From assembly GCA_030642545.1 (NCBI GenBank), contig DAOWNP010000003.1, positions 1-19,617 of the forward strand: a stretch of 19,617 nt of DNA, written 5' to 3'. This document shows positions 1-6,916 of the stretch, piece after piece (the first letter of the stretch is position 1; each line of letters starts with the position of its first letter). This DNA comes from Desulfobacteraceae bacterium (GTDB lineage: Bacteria; Desulfobacterota; Desulfobacteria; Desulfobacterales; DAOWNP01). The position numbers and the translations under genes are program-made. The notes under the pieces were generated by a model, which worked only from the letters and a program-made list of their open reading frames with translations, was not told the origin of the DNA and did no database searches.

Positions 1-1198
1 CCTCTTCTTTTATTTTATTCAAAACAGTTGCCCATAAATTGGATTCTTTATTTGTTGTATTATCAAAAACATTAACTTTCGGAAATGTAATTTTAAAAAT
101 AGTTTCAATCCCAACTTTACTATCAACTTCTATATTTCCTCCAAGTTTTTCCATAATTCCACGACTTATAAAAAGGCCAAGCCCTGTACCTTTATTAACA
201 TCTTTGGTAGTAAAAAAAGGCTCAAATATTTTTTTAAAATTTTCTTTTAAAATACCATATCCAAAATCTTGTATTGTGAAAATAATATTATTACCAGAAT
301 TTTCAAGAGCTAAAATAATTTTCCCATTTTTTTTTGAAGCATGAACTGCATTTGAAAACAGATTTAGTAATACCTGCCTTATTTCATAGGGATCACTCCA
401 GATAGTATCTGTAGATATGTCCATTTTTTTTTCAATTTTTAAATCTTTGGTCTTTATATCACTGATAATAAGTTCAAGGGTTTCATCTATAAGCAATTTT
501 AAATCTATTTTAGAAATTGCTGCTGTCTGTTTTTTTACAAATCCAAGAAGTTTATGTGTGATTTTACTGGCTCTGTTTACCCCAATCTCTATTTTATTTA
601 AAGCTTTATTAAGATCATTTAAACGAGGAATTAATGACATCTCCTTTTTTTCAAGAATAAGCTTCATAAAACCTGCAGCTTCACTTATTATTGCAAGTGG
701 ATTGTTAATTTCATGGGCAATTCCTGTGGAAAGAATTCCAAGAGATGCCAGCCTTTCTGTGGCAATCATCTGCTCTTCCATTTTTAATTTTAATTTTTTC
801 TCTTTTCTTTTTTCTCTTGTCCATAAAAGTTTGTTAAATGCCTGTTTTATTTTGCTAACAAGATGATCTATTTCAACAGGCTTGGATAAATAATCAAATG
901 CACCGGCTTTAATCCCTTCAACCCCGTTTATTGTCGATGAATGTCCTGTTAATAATATTACTTCCAGATCCAAAGGCTTTTCTCTTATCTGTTTAAGAGT
1001 TTCAATGCCGCTTAAACCCGACATTTTTATATCCAAAACAACAATATCAATCTTATTTTTATTGGCTTTTATAATTTGCAAACATTTTTCTCCGCTTTCT
1101 GCCTGAAGCAAATTAAAACCTCTTTTTAAAAGACGTTTTGAAAGAATATTTCTGTAGCCATCTTCATCATCAACCAACAAAAGATTTATATTTTCCAT
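1..1198 (-). CDS. Receiver-histidine kinase hybrid, soluble (3' end outside window)
   Basis: This is a cytoplasmic two-component protein in the order receiver then kinase; no membrane segment is visible. The receiver (about 1-120) has the acidic pair D10-D11, phospho-acceptor D56, T84 and K107. A basic coiled linker (about 125-145) leads to a HisKA dimerisation domain with H162 in GIAHEINNP, and a HATPase domain with N-box NLFSNAVHA (279-287), G1 DFGYG (311-315), FEPFFTTK (325-332) and GTGLGLF (337-343). The catalytic core ends near residue 374 and the frame stays open for about 25 more residues to the window edge, so the C-terminus is missing. The start ATG sits one base after the TAA of the upstream transporter gene, with AGGA inside that gene's last codons, which indicates translational coupling. 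As last visible gene of module B it could receive phosphate at its own receiver, so that another kinase controls its activity. The domain assignment is firm; its partner is unknown. Confidence 0.93.
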   Translation of the reverse strand, partial: MENINLLLVDDEDGYRNILSKRLLKRGFNLLQAESGEKCLQIIKANKNKIDIVVLDIKMSGLSGIETLKQIREKPLDLEVILLTGHSSTINGVEGIKAGAFDYLSKPVEIDHLVSKIKQAFNKLLWTREKRKEKKLKLKMEEQMIATERLASLGILSTGIAHEINNPLAIISEAAGFMKLILEKKEMSLIPRLNDLNKALNKIEIGVNRASKITHKLLGFVKKQTAAISKIDLKLLIDETLELIISDIKTKDLKIEKKMDISTDTIWSDPYEIRQVLLNLFSNAVHASKKNGKIILALENSGNNIIFTIQDFGYGILKENFKKIFEPFFTTKDVNKGTGLGLFISRGIMEKLGGNIEVDSKVGIETIFKITFPKVNVFDNTTNKESNLWATVLNKIKEE

Positions 1199-1199
1199 A

Positions 1200-2780
1200 T
1201 TAGACGAGTCCTATTATTTTCCACCATGTACTTGCAACAAGTATCAATATAAGAAGTAAAATTGGGGTTGCAATCAGACCTGCTTTTGTTAAATCTGATG
1301 CTTTAAAATATTTATAACTATATGCAATTGCATTGGGAGGACAACCTATAACAAGAAGCATAGCAAAAGAAGTAGCTGTACCAAGACATAATGCAAGTAC
1401 AGTTGGATTAATACCTTCTAATTGTGCCATTGGAATAACTATAGGCAGTATTAAAGCTGCAGCTGCAACATTTGCCATGGCATTAGTCACAAGTGCTCCA
1501 AAAACTCCTACTCCAATAAACATTACTAACCAGCCTTTGCCTTGTACAAAAGGGAAAAACAGATTGGCAAAATAATCAGCAGCTCCTGAATAGCCCATTG
1601 CAAGACCAAGTGAAATACCACCTCCAAATATAAACAAAGCTGTTCCCCATTCAAGGTTTTCACTAATATCCTGCCATTTTAAAATTTTTAAAAAAACCAG
1701 AAAAGATACACCAAGCATACCGGTTATTGAATAATGGATACCATGAATTCCTTTTGTGAGCCATAGTATAAATGAAAATCCAATAACAATAAGTGTAAGT
1801 TTTTCCTTTAAAGTTACTGGACCGATTTCTTCATCAAACACAGGCAGAGTGAATTTTGGATCAGGTCTAAAAATAAAATAAATGATTGTGACTGCTACCG
1901 GAACAGTTAAAATTGCAGCTGGCATTGCATATTTTATCCAGTCAAAAAAAGTTATTTCTATTCCTGTAAACTCTTTTAAAAAGGCTGCTGATACCATACA
2001 CCTGCCTCCGCCAACAAGAGTACCCATGCCGCCGCATGAACAGGCAAAGGCAAGTGAAAGCATCATGAATTTTGCAGTATTTGTATGAGGTTCAATACCT
2101 GCGGCACGCATCAGAGGAAGCATTGTTACAATTCCGATTGCACATGCAGCAGCATCATGCATAAATGAAGATGAAATTCCAAGACCAATAGCAATGAGAA
2201 AGGTAAATCGTGTTACACTTGTTCCTGCTTTTTTAACAATATAATATCCTAACCGCTTTGTTAACCCTACTTTATCAAGTGCAATGGCAAAAATAAGACA
2301 GCACATGATAAAAATTACAACCGGATGCATGTATGGAGACCATGCAGTTTTTGCATCTGTTATTCCCATAAGAACAAGAAAAACACCAATACAAATAGAA
2401 GTAATTTCCAAAGGAATAGGTTCAAATATAAAAAGAAAAACAAGAACTGCCAAAATTGCCAGAAAACGTTTTGCTTTAGCTGACAATCCATCAACATAGT
2501 TGACTTTTATGATATTATTTTTAAAGTTGTCTGCTTTTTTTTCTAAAAATTCTCCTTTTGCTTCAGATGTCCCGGGTTTTTTTGCCTCTAAAATATAATC
2601 CCCTGTGGATATGCCTTTAGATGTGTTTAATGTAAAAAACTCACTTACACTTTGAAATAAAACTTTATCAACATCACCTGTTATTTTAAATTTTGTGCCT
2701 TCTGGTCTTGGCAAAAGCAAAACAAAAACACCTAAGATAAGAGCAATACAAAGCTTGAATTCGTTTGATTTAAAAAACAT
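1200..2780 (-). CDS. DASS/SLC13-family anion:cation symporter (module B)
   Basis: This is an integral membrane permease of the divalent anion:Na+ symporter family, 526 residues from the chosen start. It has one N-terminal membrane helix (about 9-24), a polar extracytoplasmic loop of about 75 residues, then the helix-rich carrier body from about 105 onward. Family hallmarks are the two pseudo-symmetric re-entrant regions, here SSFMHDAAA (about 204-212) and TNAMANVAAAA (about 432-442), and the late GCPPNAIAY motif (about 479-487). The usual SNT triplets of dicarboxylate carriers are replaced by HDA and ANV, so substrate and ion coupling cannot be transferred from VcINDY-type proteins. I chose the ATG at 2780 because AGGAG lies five bases upstream; an in-frame TTG at 2795 would add five residues but lacks such a site. 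It follows the receiver gene by 17 bases and abuts the hybrid kinase gene. Family assignment is firm; substrate is unknown. Confidence 0.93.
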   Translation of the reverse strand: MFFKSNEFKLCIALILGVFVLLLPRPEGTKFKITGDVDKVLFQSVSEFFTLNTSKGISTGDYILEAKKPGTSEAKGEFLEKKADNFKNNIIKVNYVDGLSAKAKRFLAILAVLVFLFIFEPIPLEITSICIGVFLVLMGITDAKTAWSPYMHPVVIFIMCCLIFAIALDKVGLTKRLGYYIVKKAGTSVTRFTFLIAIGLGISSSFMHDAAACAIGIVTMLPLMRAAGIEPHTNTAKFMMLSLAFACSCGGMGTLVGGGRCMVSAAFLKEFTGIEITFFDWIKYAMPAAILTVPVAVTIIYFIFRPDPKFTLPVFDEEIGPVTLKEKLTLIVIGFSFILWLTKGIHGIHYSITGMLGVSFLVFLKILKWQDISENLEWGTALFIFGGGISLGLAMGYSGAADYFANLFFPFVQGKGWLVMFIGVGVFGALVTNAMANVAAAALILPIVIPMAQLEGINPTVLALCLGTATSFAMLLVIGCPPNAIAYSYKYFKASDLTKAGLIATPILLLILILVASTWWKIIGLV

Positions 2781-2785
2781 TTTTT

Positions 2786-2790
2786 CTCCT
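2786..2790 (-). promoter_or_regulatory. Ribosome binding site deciding the module B transporter start
   Basis: AGGAG is placed five bases before the ATG at 2780. It supports that ATG over the in-frame TTG at 2795, which overlaps the region just upstream of this site. Confidence 0.75.
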
Positions 2791-2797
2791 ATCAATT

Positions 2798-3193
2798 CTA
2801 TTTCCGAATTTTATAAGCATTCATTATCTTTTCAATTAGTTCTGTTAATTCACATGGTTTTATCAGATAATCAAAAGCACCAAATTCAATTCCTTCTTTG
2901 GCAGCTTCCTGCGAACCATGACCGGTAAGCATTATCACCTCCATATCAGGATCCATCTGCTTAAATATTTTAAGCACATCAATTCCATTCATATCTTCCA
3001 TTTTAAGATCAAGTACAGCAACATGAAAATCTTCTTTACGAAGAGTCCTGATAGCTTCTTGTCCGCTGAATGCTTTTTTTACATCCATAGACCTTTTCCC
3101 AAGCCTGTTTGCAAGAACATTTACATACTCTTTTTCATCATCTACAAGAAGAAGTTTAATGAGATTATCATTTGTATTTTTTTTATCGGACAT
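2798..3193 (-). CDS. Stand-alone receiver (single-domain response regulator)
   Basis: This 131-residue protein is a receiver domain with a short N-terminal tail and no output domain. All phosphorylation residues are present: D18-D19, acceptor D62 in VAVLDLKM, T90 in MLTGHG and K112 in LIKPCE. GGGAGT seven bases before the ATG is a good ribosome binding site. It lies 12 bases after the preceding receiver gene and 17 bases before the transporter. The likely phosphodonor is the Cache kinase encoded two genes upstream. With no DNA-binding domain it probably acts by protein contact, as a phosphate relay or sink, or on the neighbouring transporter or hybrid kinase; the sequence does not decide between these. 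Confidence 0.93.
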   Translation of the reverse strand: MSDKKNTNDNLIKLLLVDDEKEYVNVLANRLGKRSMDVKKAFSGQEAIRTLRKEDFHVAVLDLKMEDMNGIDVLKIFKQMDPDMEVIMLTGHGSQEAAKEGIEFGAFDYLIKPCELTELIEKIMNAYKIRK

Positions 3194-3205
3194 AAAAAAA
3201 ACTCC

Positions 3206-3637
3206 CTATGGATGTCTTGCTGTTATCTCCTTTAAGCGAGCATCAACAATTTTTTCTTCATGTTTTTGTTTTTTTTCAGCAGCTTCTGTAAGTTTAGAAA
3301 GAAGTTGATCCATATCACATGGTTTCATCATATAATCAAATGCTCCGAGTTTCATTCCTTCTATACCTGTTTCAACGGTTGCATGACCTGTTAGCATTAT
3401 TACTTCAACTAACGGATAAAACTGTTTGATCTCCTTTAACGTTTCTATTCCATTTTTCCCCGGCATTTTTACATCTAAAATTACAATTTCAATACCTGAA
3501 TGCTGTTTAATCTGATTGAGTCCATCATCCCCGCTGAAAGCTGATATTACTTTAAAGTTTCTTTTTGTTAATCTCTTCGCCATTGTTTCTACAAAAGAGA
3601 TCTCATCATCAATTAATAATATTGTAGCAATTGTCAT
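3206..3637 (-). CDS. Receiver with C-terminal helical tail
   Basis: The 143-residue protein has a complete receiver (D10-D11, acceptor D55 in VILDVKMPG, T83 in MLTGHA, K105 in MMKPCD) followed by a charged, helical tail of about 25 residues (EKKQKHEEKIVDARLKEI). Its start overlaps the kinase stop in an ATGA, so it is translationally coupled to the sensor and is its most likely phospho-partner. It is a close relative of the receiver at 9802-10254 in module A: both share DVKMPG, LVEVIMLTGHATVE or a near variant, and a similar tail. No DNA-binding domain is present. The tail may mediate dimerisation or target binding, which is inference. Confidence 0.93.
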   Translation of the reverse strand: MTIATILLIDDEISFVETMAKRLTKRNFKVISAFSGDDGLNQIKQHSGIEIVILDVKMPGKNGIETLKEIKQFYPLVEVIMLTGHATVETGIEGMKLGAFDYMMKPCDMDQLLSKLTEAAEKKQKHEEKIVDARLKEITARHP

Positions 3638-5340
3638 AATAAATCCTTTTTAATTTTTATATATGGTATTGATATTCTGAATGTTGTTCCTTTGCCAATG
3701 ATACTTACAACATCAATCTTGCCCCCAATTTTTTGTATTATTCCATAACAGATGGAAAGTCCTAAACCTGTCCCTTTTCCCACAGGTTTAGTGGTAAAAA
3801 ACGGATTAAATATTCTTTTAAGATTTGCTTCCGGAATTCCTGGACCGTTATCTTCAACAACAATAACAATATGATCATCTTCAAGTTTACTCATTTTTGT
3901 TGAAATTTTTATTTTTCCACCTTTATTTTCCATGGCATACTGTGAGTTATTGATCATATTAAGAAGAACCTGTTGGATTTCTGCAGGAGATATCTTAATT
4001 AAAGGAAGATTTTTTTGAAGTTTTGTTTCAATAATTATCTTATTATATTTGGCAATTTGCATAGAAAACCCTACTATCTCTTTTACCAATTGATTTATTT
4101 GAACATCTTTAATTGTAGAGTCAGTTTTGCGTGCAAAACTAAGTAGTTTATGTGTAATTTCCTTACAACGTTTTCCCTGAATATTAATCTGTTTTAATGC
4201 TCTTTGAATTTCTTTACGATCTTCTTTGCTGCCGTAATTTTCTTCCATTAAATCTTCTATCCAGCCGGCTTCTTCCACCATTATAGCAACGGGATTGTTG
4301 ATTTCATGAGCAATTCCAGCGGCAAGTTCTCCAACAGAAGCTAACTTGCCGCTTTCAACAACCTGGTCATTCATTAATTTAATCTCTTTGTCTGTTTTTA
4401 TAATTTGAGCTATAACCTTTCTTGAGAAAACAAAAGCCATTATAACAATAGAAGATCCACCTAATAAAAAAATTATTCCTGCAATTATTTGCATGTGAAA
4501 CAGATCAGAAAATGCATCTGATCTTTCCTGCCTGAAAAGCATTAGCCAGTTTCCATGATTTAACAATGAAGCAGCAATAATAAATTTTTTTCCTGATTTA
4601 TTTTGTCTCTCTTCAATTAACACTTCCTTTTTTTTTGAGTGTTCAAGCCGGTTAAAAAAATATGAACAATTTTCTTGACAGGAAAATAAGGTTTTAGAAG
4701 GCTTTGTTTGATATTTTCCTTTCCGGTTTAATATAAATGCATACCCTGTCTGCCCTACACGAAGATTTTCCACAAGTGAATTAAAAGCACCAAAATCAAT
4801 AGTTGCTCTTAATAATAACTTCTTTCTATTTTGTTTGCGTGTAACAGTTATAATAAAATGAGGATATCCCCGAAGCCCGGTAAAGACGTCACTTATATAA
4901 ATTTTTTTTTTTAAAGCTTGTTTAAACCAATCTGCTCCTGAATATACTGCATTTTTTAATTTGTAAGGACCTGCATACAAAACCTGAACTCCATTTTGGT
5001 CAACAAGTCCCAAATCAACAAAAATATGACCGTATTCATCTTGTAATGCTGTTAACATAGAACGCAGCTTTTTTTCAGTTTCAAAATCTTCAGCTATATA
5101 ATTTTTTAACAAAAATCGAATGTTTCCTGCTTTTTCATTTAAAAATGTATCAATATTTTGTTTATGTTTTTCAACTAATTCTTTAAGGTGGTCATGGACT
5201 TTTTCATGATATGATGCTCTAAATTGAAAAAGTAATGTTCCTATAACAAGAATCATTGGAGTAAAAGAGACAATTATAATTATTGAAATTATTTTTTTTG
5301 ATAAAGTATGTAAATTATAAGCAGTTTCTTTTTTTTTCAT
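3634..5340 (-). CDS. Cache-domain membrane sensor histidine kinase (module B)
   Basis: This is a 568-residue transmembrane sensor kinase. Membrane helices at about 16-38 and 284-305 bracket an extracytoplasmic region of about 245 residues that reads as a dCache-type ligand sensor; landmarks are AGPYKL (about 123-128), YISDVFTG (148-155), YPHFIITV (159-166) and RVGQTGYAFI (194-203). No PAS domain separates the membrane from the catalytic core. HisKA carries H345 in GIAHEINNP, and HATPase has N-box NMINNSQYA (461-469), G1 DNGPGIP (497-503), FFTTKPVGKGTGLGLSI. It belongs to the same group as the kinase at 10475-12151, with matching sensor and core motifs. GAGG five bases before the ATG serves as ribosome binding site, six bases after the degenerate receiver gene. 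The ligand is unknown; given the co-transcribed carrier, the transported anion is a reasonable guess. Confidence 0.94.
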   Translation of the reverse strand: MKKKETAYNLHTLSKKIISIIIIVSFTPMILVIGTLLFQFRASYHEKVHDHLKELVEKHKQNIDTFLNEKAGNIRFLLKNYIAEDFETEKKLRSMLTALQDEYGHIFVDLGLVDQNGVQVLYAGPYKLKNAVYSGADWFKQALKKKIYISDVFTGLRGYPHFIITVTRKQNRKKLLLRATIDFGAFNSLVENLRVGQTGYAFILNRKGKYQTKPSKTLFSCQENCSYFFNRLEHSKKKEVLIEERQNKSGKKFIIAASLLNHGNWLMLFRQERSDAFSDLFHMQIIAGIIFLLGGSSIVIMAFVFSRKVIAQIIKTDKEIKLMNDQVVESGKLASVGELAAGIAHEINNPVAIMVEEAGWIEDLMEENYGSKEDRKEIQRALKQINIQGKRCKEITHKLLSFARKTDSTIKDVQINQLVKEIVGFSMQIAKYNKIIIETKLQKNLPLIKISPAEIQQVLLNMINNSQYAMENKGGKIKISTKMSKLEDDHIVIVVEDNGPGIPEANLKRIFNPFFTTKPVGKGTGLGLSICYGIIQKIGGKIDVVSIIGKGTTFRISIPYIKIKKDLL

Positions 5341-5346
5341 TTAACC

Positions 5347-5733
5347 TCATTCTCCAGAGATTGTATCGTATTTAAAAAAGTCTAAAATATATTTTTTTAT
5401 CTCAATACTGCTATGTCCGCTCTTTTGAATGAACACAGTGTTTTTTAACAAATTTGTTTGCGATTCATAGTCTTTACGAAAACCGTGAATTAATATTGGT
5501 AAAGGTGGAATGCGCATATTAAGTTTTTCCCATATATTTATATTCAAATTAAAGGGGAGTTCCGGATCGATTATCAAAAAATCCAGTAATTCATCTTTAA
5601 AAACCATATCAATGACCTCTTGTCCGTTTTTTGCAAGAACCACATTAAAATTGACATTGTCAATTTCACGTTTTAAAAATTTACGAATAGATGGTTTTCT
5701 GTCTGCAATTAATATTGTTTTTTTATTATTCAT
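5347..5733 (-). CDS. Degenerate receiver-like protein, first gene of module B
   Basis: The protein of 128 residues has a receiver-like fold pattern: ILIADRKPSIRKFL near the start, a hydrophobic strand ending in the acceptor position D56 (FLIIDPELP), a strand PILIHGF and a lysine K104 in FIQKSG. The second acidic residue that normally helps bind magnesium is arginine (D11-R12 instead of DD), and the conserved Thr/Ser position appears to be H83. Phosphorylation is therefore probably weak or absent, and the protein may be a constitutive-state adaptor for the kinase encoded six bases downstream. The ATG at 5733 is preferred; a TTG at 5736 would add one residue, and neither has a strong ribosome binding site. 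A sigma-54 promoter lies 96-111 bases upstream. Homology to receivers is clear by pattern but divergent. Confidence 0.85.
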   Translation of the reverse strand: MNNKKTILIADRKPSIRKFLKREIDNVNFNVVLAKNGQEVIDMVFKDELLDFLIIDPELPFNLNINIWEKLNMRIPPLPILIHGFRKDYESQTNLLKNTVFIQKSGHSSIEIKKYILDFFKYDTISGE

Positions 5734-5782
5734 CAAATAGCCATTAAATTTAAAATTTGAATAATCAGCAGCAAATCTTATT

Positions 5783-5851
5783 TTTTATTTGGTATTAACG
5801 GATATTAATTAAGCTAAAATTTAATAAAAGCAATAATAATACCAAATAAAA
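5783..5851. repeat. Perfect 15-bp inverted repeat spanning the module B promoter
   Basis: The arms TTTTATTTGGTATTA (5783-5797) and its exact reverse complement (5837-5851) are separated by 39 bp. The right arm contains the -24 half of the sigma-54 promoter, and the left arm lies just beyond the expected transcription start in the leader. Only one arm would be transcribed, so a DNA-level role such as paired operators is more likely than an RNA hairpin. The low complexity of the region lowers confidence. Confidence 0.5.
5829..5844 (-). promoter_or_regulatory. Sigma-54 promoter of module B
   Basis: Read on the minus strand the site is TGGTATTATTATTGCT. It has GG and GC elements spaced by exactly ten bases and TTGCT at -12; it departs from the TGGYAC-N5-TTGCW consensus only in the last base of TGGTAT. 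Transcription is expected to start near 5818, giving a leader of about 85 bases before the degenerate receiver gene. The match with the independent promoter at 12240-12255, in the equivalent place before module A, raises confidence. Confidence 0.72.
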
Positions 5852-6009
5852 TTAATTTTAATATTATAAAAATAAGGGATATTAAAATATAAGTAAAATA
5901 ATAGTAACATTCTGATAATACTCAATATTATGTGTAAAAATGCAAAAAAAGAAATAAACAATAAAAACCATTTTATTAACAATTAAGATATAATTATCAG
6001 AAAATCAAG

Positions 6010-6035
6010 TGTCAGTTTTTTTTACTATATGTAAA
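6010..6035 (-). promoter_or_regulatory. Conserved upstream element, copy B (putative activator site)
   Basis: On the plus strand it reads TGTCAG, eight T, then ACTATATGTAAA, identical in 24 of 26 positions to 12478-12503. Its core TTTAC-TATAT-GTAAA (6021-6035) is an inverted repeat. It lies about 165 bp upstream of the -24 box of the module B promoter, a normal distance for the binding site of a sigma-54 activator. The likely binder, by inference, is the NtrC-type regulator at 12506-13951. Confidence 0.62.
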
Positions 6036-6104
6036 TCAGTAAAATATTAAAAACGTTTTTTCTAACAATTATAAATAACAATTATAAAAATGAAGCAAGT
6101 ATTC

Positions 6105-6635
6105 TTAAACCATTATTTTTTTTAAAGAATTAAGAGCCAGTAACAATGATAAAAAAAATAGAGCCAATATAAGTATGGATGAAGCAAGAAGGATGATTGT
6201 ATGGCTTTTTTTAAACCCAAAATTTTTGATCATTCCTGTTCCAATAAGCCACCACTTCCATGGCTCTACCATCCAGATACAAAATGGAATCCAGGAGACA
6301 AGTACTGTTATTCCGGTTGAAAAAGCATAAACACTGAAAAATCTTGAGAATGTAATCTGTTTTTTCATAAACATGGTCGTAAGAATATAACTAAAACCAG
6401 CAGCAATAAAAACCATGCCTATGGAATTAATAAAATATATCCCTGTTTCCAAAAAAGAGTTGTCCTGTGTTTGAGTCAACAAGATACTGCTGCTTGAGAT
6501 TATACATGAAATTATAAGAAACACAAAAGGATATTTTATCTTTAAATCTTCAGGAGTTTCACTGAAAAACTTTCCAGGTTTTTTTAATATTTTGCTCAAA
6601 GTGTTTATATAACATTTTATGGTAAAATTATTCAT
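6105..6635 (-). CDS. Yip1-like multi-pass membrane protein
   Basis: The protein of 176 residues has an amphipathic N-terminus with KKPGKFFSETPEDLKIKYP (about 18-36), the proline-FF-then-helices pattern seen at the start of Yip1-domain proteins, followed by about four or five membrane helices (36-54, 66-88, 98-120, 145-172). No catalytic motif is visible. Its ATG directly follows the stop codon of the 54-residue protein with no spacer, so the two are translationally coupled. It is the last gene of module A and, with that small protein, sits downstream of the transporter; a role as transporter partner or assembly factor is possible but unproven. The Yip1 assignment is moderate. Confidence 0.8.
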   Translation of the reverse strand: MNNFTIKCYINTLSKILKKPGKFFSETPEDLKIKYPFVFLIISCIISSSSILLTQTQDNSFLETGIYFINSIGMVFIAAGFSYILTTMFMKKQITFSRFFSVYAFSTGITVLVSWIPFCIWMVEPWKWWLIGTGMIKNFGFKKSHTIILLASSILILALFFLSLLLALNSLKKIMV

Positions 6636-6800
6636 TTAATTAAAAATACCTGTATAAGACGCAATGCCAAGTATTAACATTACTATTGTTAGGAAAAAGA
6701 AAATTTTACGCTCTACCTGTTTTGTAAAATACAGTTTTCCTTCATGAAAACATATCCCTCTTTTTTTTTCAGATATAGTATTGTGGTTAGTATTTTTCAT
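6636..6800 (-). CDS. Small single-pass membrane protein (54 aa)
   Basis: The reading frame encodes 54 residues: a charged, mostly basic N-terminal part of about 32 residues (including CFHEGKLYFTKQVERK) and one hydrophobic helix (about 33-49, FFFLTIVMLILGIASY), ending in TGIFN. AAAAAGGAA lies about eight bases before the ATG, and the TAA is immediately followed by the ATG of the Yip1-like gene. The good ribosome site and exact junction support a real gene. I do not recognise the family. By place and size it could be a small subunit or regulator of the transporter encoded upstream. Confidence 0.75.
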   Translation of the reverse strand: MKNTNHNTISEKKRGICFHEGKLYFTKQVERKIFFFLTIVMLILGIASYTGIFN

Positions 6801-6868
6801 ACAGTTTCCTTTTTAAAGAGATGTTAAAATTTTGGTAACAAAGAATCCTTATATAAAAAGGTATAATT

Positions 6869-6907
6869 ATTTCATACCGAACCAATAGATTTGGTTTGGT
6901 ATGAAAT
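6869..6907 (-). terminator. Stem-loop just after the module A transporter gene
   Basis: Arms of 17 bases (6869-6885 and 6891-6907) pair completely apart from one mismatch position that is a wobble-type G-T, with a five-base loop. The stem starts about 10 bases after the transporter stop. It is followed only by a weak U-rich stretch, so it may be a partial terminator or an mRNA 3'-end stabiliser that lowers expression of the two small membrane genes downstream. Confidence 0.6.
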
Positions 6908-6916
6908 GTGTTTTAA

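Larger units (their letters stand above)
5734..6104. other. Intergenic control region before module B
   Basis: This 371-base AT-rich gap contains no credible gene. It holds the sigma-54 promoter (5829-5844), the 15-bp inverted repeat around it, and the 26-bp upstream element shared with module A (6010-6035). Two tandem copies of AACAATTATAAA occur near 6065-6090, just after the Yip1-like gene. No strong GC-rich terminator is visible after that gene. Confidence 0.7.

Noticed and set aside
39..866. Plus-strand open frames at 39-344 and 417-866
   Set aside because: They are antisense to the receiver-kinase hybrid, which has all expected motifs in its own frame; the plus-strand products are low-complexity and resemble no family.
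2781..2795. TTG at 2795 as start of the module B transporter
   Set aside because: AGGAG is placed correctly for the ATG at 2780, and the TTG has no such site.
2695..3235. Plus-strand open frames over the receiver genes
   Set aside because: Antisense shadows of the transporter start and of receivers with intact catalytic residues; no ribosome sites or domain patterns.
5734..6104. CRISPR array or other repeat array in the AT-rich gaps
   Set aside because: Repeated words such as AACAATTATAAA occur only as two tandem copies and there is no regular repeat-spacer pattern.
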